DNA of 64,000 nt from positions 92,987,666-93,051,665 of the forward strand of contig CM038216.1 in assembly GCA_021442155.1 (NCBI GenBank), written 5' to 3'. This DNA comes from Cymbidium sinense. Taxonomy: Eukaryota > Streptophyta > Magnoliopsida > Asparagales > Orchidaceae. Numbering within the stretch: position 1 is the stretch's first letter; each line of letters starts with the position of its first letter. Shown here piece by piece: positions 59,310 to 64,000 of the stretch. A model generated the notes under the pieces. The model was not told where the DNA came from. It searched no databases and saw only the letters and a list, made by a program, of their open reading frames with translations. The position numbers and the translations under genes were made by a program.

Positions 59310-61780
59310 CTTAGGGTTTAGGGTTAATTTAGGGTTTAGGGTTTAGAGTTAGTTTAGCTTTTAGGGTTTAGGGTTACTTTAGGGTTTAGTGTTTAGGGTT
59401 TAGGGTTGTATATTTTATGTTTTAGGGTTTAGGGTTTAGGGTTTAGGGTTTACCATTTTAGGGGGGTTTACGGTTTTAGGGTTTTAGGGTTTAGGGTTTA
59501 GGGTTTAAGTTTATTTTTTATTTATTTAAGTTTATTTTACTTTTTTTATTTATGTTTATTTTTTATTTTATTTAGTTTAGTTTATTTATTTGAGGTTTAT
59601 TTATTTTAGCTTAGGTTTATTATTTTAGTTTATTTTTTAGGTTCAAAATTAGGTTTAGGTTTATTTTTTAGTTGAGTTTTATTTTTATTTTATTTTTTAG
59701 GTTTACGTTTTACTTTTATTTTTAAGTTTAGATTTAGGTTTATATTTTATATTTTTAGGTTTAAGTTGCAGGTTTTTATTTTAAATTTATTTTTAGTTTC
59801 TATTTTTTAGTTTACCTTATTTTATTTAGTTTAGGTTAAGGTTAAGGTTTAGTTTATTTTAGGTTAAAGTTTAGGTTTTATATATTTTAGTTTAGTTTAT
59901 TTCAATTTAGGTTTAGGTTTATTTTATTTTATTTATTTTATTTTGATTTTAAGTTTACATTTTTTTTTGGTTTGGGTTTTGGTTTTATTTTTATTTATTT
60001 TTAAGTTTTATTTTTAGGTTTATTTTTTAGGTTTAGTTTTATTTAGTTTTTATTTTATTTTAGTTTAGGTTTATTTTATTTTTATTTTACATTTAGTTTT
60101 TATTTTATTAAGGTTTTTAATCTTAGGTTTATTTTATTTTTTTTAGTTTAGTTTAGGTTTTTCTTTATTTTATTTTCATTTATTTTTTAATTTTATTTGT
60201 AGGTTTAGATTTAGGTTTAGGTTTTAGTTTATGTTTTTATTTTATTTTATTTTTTTATTTTATTTATGTTTAAGTTTTTTTATTTTATTTAGGTTTAGGT
60301 TTACGATATAGGGTTTAGGGTTGAGGATTTTAGGGTTTAGGGTTTTAGGGTTTAGGGTCTAGGGTTATGGTTTAGGGTTTAGGGTTTAGGGTTTAGGGTT
60401 TAGTGTTTAAGCTTTAGGGCTAAAGGTTTTTAGGGTTTAGTGTTTTTAGGGTTTAGGGTTTAGGTTAGGGTTTTATGGATTAGGGTTTAGGATTTATGGC
60501 TTAGGGTTAAGGTTAGGGTTTAGGGATTAGGGTTTAGAGTTTAAGGTTTAGGATTTAGGGTTGATGGTTAGTTTTAGGGTTAAGGGTTTAAGGTTTGGGT
60601 TTAGGATTTAGTGTTTACGGTTTAGAGTTTAGGGGGTTTTTTTTTTGAAAAATAAATAATTAAACTGGTAGGTTTAGGTTTATTTAGTTTATTTTTTATT
60701 TATTTTAGTTTGTTTTATTTTTTATTTTTATTTAGGTTTATGTTTTATTTTTATTTAGTTTGGTTTATTTATTTAGGTTTATTTATTTTAGTTTATTGTT
60801 TAGGTTTAGGATAAGGTTTATGTTTATTTTTTAGTTTAGTCTTATTTCTATTTTTTTTAGGTTTAGGTTTAGGTTTTTATTTTATTTTTTGGGGTTTAGG
60901 TTTTTGGTTTATTTTTAGTTATTTTTTTAGTTTAGGTTTAGGTTTATTTTTAGTTTATTATATTTTATTTACTTTAGGGTTTAGGTTTAGTTTATTTTAG
61001 ATTTAAGCTTAAGTTTTATTTATTTAGTTTAGTTTATTTTAGTTTAGGATTAGGTTTATTTTATTTTATTTATTTTAGGTTTAGGTTTTTTCTTTTAGTT
61101 TAAGGTTTAGGTTTAGGTTTTATTTTTTATTTATTTTTAGGTTTATTTTCTAGGTTTAGGTTTTTATCTAGTTTTTATTTTATTTTAATTTTGGTATATT
61201 TTATTTTATTTTTTTTAGCTTTTGTCTTTAAGTTTATTTTATTTTTTAGTTTAGTATGGGTTTTTATTTCTTTTATTTTAGTTTAGTTTTTATTTTTTTT
61301 GTTTTAATTTATTTTTAGGTTTATGTTTTAGTTTAGTTTTTATTTCATTTAAATTTTTTTATTTTATTAAGTTTAGGTTTTGTTTATTTATTTGATTTTT
61401 AGGTTTTATTTCATTTAGGTTTTTTTAGGTTTAGGGATTATGGTTTAAGGTTTCGGGGTTGGGGTTTAGGGTTTAGGGTTAAGGATTTAGGGTTGTAGGT
61501 TTTACGATTTTGGGATTTGGGTTTAGGGTTTTGGGTTTTGGGTTTAGGATTTTAGGGTTTAAGGTTTAAGGTTTTGGGTTTAGGGTTTAGGGTTTAGGGT
61601 TTTAGGATTTAGGGTTGTAGGTTTAATGTTTAAGGTTAAGGGTTTAGGGTTAGTTTTAGTGTTTAGGGTTTAGTGTTAGGGTTTTTTTAGTTTTTATTTT
61701 TTTTATTTTTAGGGTTTAGGGTTTATGTTTTAGGGTTCAGGGTTCAGGTTTTAGTTTAGGGTTTAGGGTTTTTATTTTTT
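59310..61780 (+). repeat. Telomere-like composite array, long unit between G5 and G6
   Basis: TTTAGGG-rich 59310-59510, TTTATT words to 60300, TTTAGGG-rich 60300-60640, tag at 60646-60672, TTTATT words to 61430, and TTTAGGG-rich to 61760. The length is about twice that of the neighbouring units, so it may represent two units of which the middle one has no exon. Confidence 0.87.
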
Positions 61781-62220
61781 TATTTTTAATAGAGAATAAA
61801 TTTATATTCAATATTTCTTTTTTTTGATGTCATCAACCAAGTAACATAGCAAGTTTTCTAAGACATCAGCGATGAGATAGATAAAAAATGAGCACACATT
61901 TATCATATCAAAAAACCCTAGATAATTAGAGCATACTCTTATAAAGACAGTAAGCGATAGTCGGATCAGTTCTTTAGTTTTCAGTTCCCATCAAAACCAC
62001 TCGGCCTCTGTAGCGTGATCCAATCATATCCCTCTACCTCGCCACCACCAGGTTGTAACCTATCATCCTCTCCCTCCATAACCACCACTTCTCCAACCAC
62101 CACCTCCATATCCACTAACACCTCCACATACCCCACCACCATTGCGATAAGCGCCTTCCCTTTGCCTCCGCCAGATTCTAGGTTGATGGTGATGTTCCTG
62201 CCGTCAAGGTTCTGACTAAT
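61781..62220 (-). pseudogene. Glycine-rich RNA-binding protein, last exon and 3'UTR (copy G6, shortened)
   Basis: On the minus strand the exon starts at 62220 after TAAG and reads through LDGRNI-like codons near 62205. It contains many small deletions in the glycine codons. The stop is TAA near 61974. The 3'UTR reaches about 61785 and ends in an A-rich run. The serine/threonine-rich plus-strand frame at 62015-62215 is an antisense shadow. Confidence 0.83.
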
Positions 62221-62590
62221 CTTAGGGTTTAATTTTATTATGTTTTAGGGTTTATATTTATTTTTTCATTTATTTAGTTACTTTAGCTTTAGGTTTAGGG
62301 TTTGGGGTATAGGGTTAGGATGTAGGGTTTAGGGTTTAGGGTTTAGGGTTTAGGGTTTAGGGTCTAGGGTTTTAGGGTTTAAGGTTTAAGGTTGATGGTT
62401 TAGGGTTTTAGGGTTTTGGGTTTATCATTTAGGGTTTTAGGTTTTGGGTTTAGGGTTTAAGGTATAAGGTTAATTTTAGGGTTTAGGGTTTACGATTTAG
62501 GGTATAGGGTTAGTTTTAAGGTTTAGGGTTTAGGTTTTAGGTTTAGGGTTCAGGTTTTAGTTTAAGGTTTAGGGTTTTCACTTTTTTTAA
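62221..62590 (+). repeat. Short TTTAGGG array between G6 and G7
   Basis: About 370 bp of TTTAGGG words without the tag and without the TTTATT block. This unit seems to have lost its middle. Confidence 0.88.
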
Positions 62591-63074
62591 TTTTATTAGA
62601 GAACTAATTCAAAATCAACATTTCTTTTTTTTTTATTTTGTCAACCAAGTAACACACCAAGTTCTCTAAGACATAAGCGATGGCATAGATAAAAGAAAGC
62701 ATGCATAGAGCAAATCAAAAACCCTAGATAACTAAAACTGTCTCTACTATAAAGACACAGTTCCATATGCAGCAGATCAAATCAGTCATTCTTCAATTTT
62801 TTCAGTTCCCATCAGAACTACCCCAGCCTCTTGAGTAGCAAGATCCACCACCATATCCCTGATCTCTCCCTCCGCCACCACCATGGCTGTAACCTCCATC
62901 GCTCATTCTGCCTCCATAACCACCACTACTCTGACCACCAACTCCATATCCACCAACACCTCTAGATCCCCCACCACCACTGCGATAGCCGCTGCATTCG
63001 CCTTCACCTCAACCGCCAGATCTGGACTGAGCCTGGTTGATAGTGATGCTCTAGTCGTCAAGCTTCTGCCCATT
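62591..63074 (-). pseudogene. Glycine-rich RNA-binding protein, last exon and 3'UTR (copy G7, best preserved)
   Basis: On the minus strand, 63074 to 62793 reads almost as one frame. It starts NGQKLDD, then one stop, then SITINQAQSRSGG, which is the end of the RRM. A glycine-rich tail follows with YGG, GGYSHGGGGG and RDQGYGGG units, then SRGWGSSDGN. Only three in-frame stops break it: one in the RRM end, one at the start of the tail, and TGG to TGA in the final W. The stop is TGA at 62793-62795. The 3'UTR reaches about 62597. Plant members of this family bind RNA in cold stress and clock output; here only the last exon exists, so no product is expected. Confidence 0.9.
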
Positions 63075-63790
63075 CTTAGGGTTTAGGTTTGTTTTTAAAT
63101 TTATTTAGTTAATTTAGGTTTAGGTTTAGGGTTTGAGGTTTAGGGTTTAGGGTTTAGGGTTAGGTATTGTGTTTAGGGTTTTGGGTTTAGGGTTTATGAT
63201 TTAGGGTTTTAGGATTTATACTTTTAAGTTTTAGGTTTTAGAGTTTAGGATTTAGGGTTTAGGGTATTTTAGGATTTATGGTTTAGGGTTGTTGGTTTAG
63301 TTTTTTAGGTTTAAGGTTTAGGGTTTAAGGTTAATTTTATGGTTTAGGGTTTAGGGTAGGGTTTTAGATTAAGTAAACTGGTAGGTTTAGGTTTATTTAG
63401 TTTACTTAGTTTTTTTAATTTTACTTTATTTTATTTTTTTTATCTTGGTTTATTTTTTTATTTTTATTTAGTTTAGTTTATTTATTTTAGGTTAATTTAT
63501 TTTAGTTTAACTTTTTCAATTTAATTTATTTTTTAGGTTTAGGTTTAGGTTTTGGTTTATTTTTTAGTTGAGTTTTATTTGTATTTTATTTTTTAGGATT
63601 AGGTTTTTAGGTTTTTAGGGTTTAGGGTTTAGGTTTAGGGTTTAAGTTTAGGGTTCAAGGTTTAGGGTTTATTCAATTTAGGTTAAGGTTTAGGTTTAGG
63701 GTTTAGTTTAGGTTTTGGTTTAGGGTTTAGTGTTAGGTTTTAGGGTTAGGTTTTGGTTTAGTTTAGGGTTTTATTTATTTTTTAGTTTTA
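63075..63790 (+). repeat. Telomere-like composite array unit between G7 and G8
   Basis: TTTAGGG-rich to 63355, tag at 63364-63384, a short TTTATT block to about 63600, then TTTAGGG-rich to 63770. No gene is present. Confidence 0.88.
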
Positions 63791-64000
63791 AATTTATTTT
63801 AGTACAAGATTTAACACATGATTTCATAATAAATAAAGTATACAGAGATCTAAATACTAGAAACTCTAAAACACTTCCATAAGCAGTAGAACCACCATCA
63901 TAACCATCGACCATTCTTCGGTTTCTTCAGTTCCCATCAAAACCGCCATGGCCTCTCGAGTAGCGAGATCCACCATCATATCCTCGATCCTTCCCTCCAC
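63791..64000 (-). pseudogene. Glycine-rich RNA-binding protein, last exon and 3'UTR (copy G8, cut by window edge)
   Basis: On the minus strand the visible part is the C-terminal end (SRYSRGHGGFDGN-like codons), then TGA in place of TGG for the last tryptophan. The usual stop position is mutated. The 3'UTR is different from the other seven copies for its far half (63791-63870). It therefore comes from a different allele or paralogue, or from a rearranged copy. The rest of the exon lies beyond the window. Confidence 0.82.

Noticed and set aside
62793..63074. A functional glycine-rich RNA-binding protein gene (G7)
   Set aside because: Exon 1 with most of the RRM is absent, there are three in-frame stops, and both sides are telomere-like repeats.
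1..64000. tRNA, rRNA or other structured RNA genes
   Set aside because: I saw no A/B boxes in a cloverleaf context and no rRNA-like conserved blocks on either strand.

Overview
This is nuclear DNA from a seed plant. The evidence is Arabidopsis-type telomere-like repeats (TTTAGGG and degenerate forms), pieces of a plant glycine-rich RNA-binding protein gene, decayed Ty3/gypsy elements of the Tat/Ogre kind, an L1-type LINE and an RTE-type LINE. I cannot name the species. I found no intact gene. Every open frame longer than 60 codons is a fragment of a dead element, an antisense shadow, or a chance frame in low-complexity DNA.

Layout. (1) 1-2267 is non-coding and carries a regular array of hairpin repeats (about 545-1760). 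(2) 2268-9787 is a 7.5-kb non-coding block with TGT...ACA ends. I read it as one very long LTR ('LTR-A'). (3) 9788-12085 is an L1 LINE ORF1 fragment on the minus strand. (4) 12086-29385 is a long array of TTTAGG/TTTATT/TTTAGGG variants. It holds a glycine-rich protein exon (G1), a dead RTE LINE and a local tandem duplication. (5) 29386-31917 is a decayed gypsy RNase H-integrase segment. (6) 31918-37568 is more array, with exon copy G2 and a 300-bp gypsy patch. (7) 37569-51540 is a gypsy element (gag, protease, RT, RNase H, integrase). It is split by a second copy of the 7.5-kb LTR (39642-47233, 'LTR-B') flanked by a near-perfect 5-bp target duplication. (8) 51541-55500 is non-coding with two diverged tandem-repeat families. 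(9) 55500-64000 is array again, with exon copies G3 to G8.

Two themes stand out. First, the telomere-like array is a composite satellite. A TTTAGGG-rich block, a short conserved tag (core AAGTAAACTGGTAGG) and a TTTATTTTAG-rich block recur about 13 times. At least eight units carry the last exon plus 3'UTR of a glycine-rich RNA-binding protein gene, always antisense and always cut exactly at the intron acceptor. The G-rich strand is + throughout from 12 to 64 kb. Comparing paralogous gypsy segments shows TTTAGGG motifs replacing unique sequence.

Second, the hairpin array and the long LTRs contain palindromes whose two arms change together while the stem is kept.

The 29.4-32.6 kb and 49.6-56.3 kb regions share the order gypsy, AT-rich DNA, array, glycine-rich exon. 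They are therefore copies of one ancestral composite unit.
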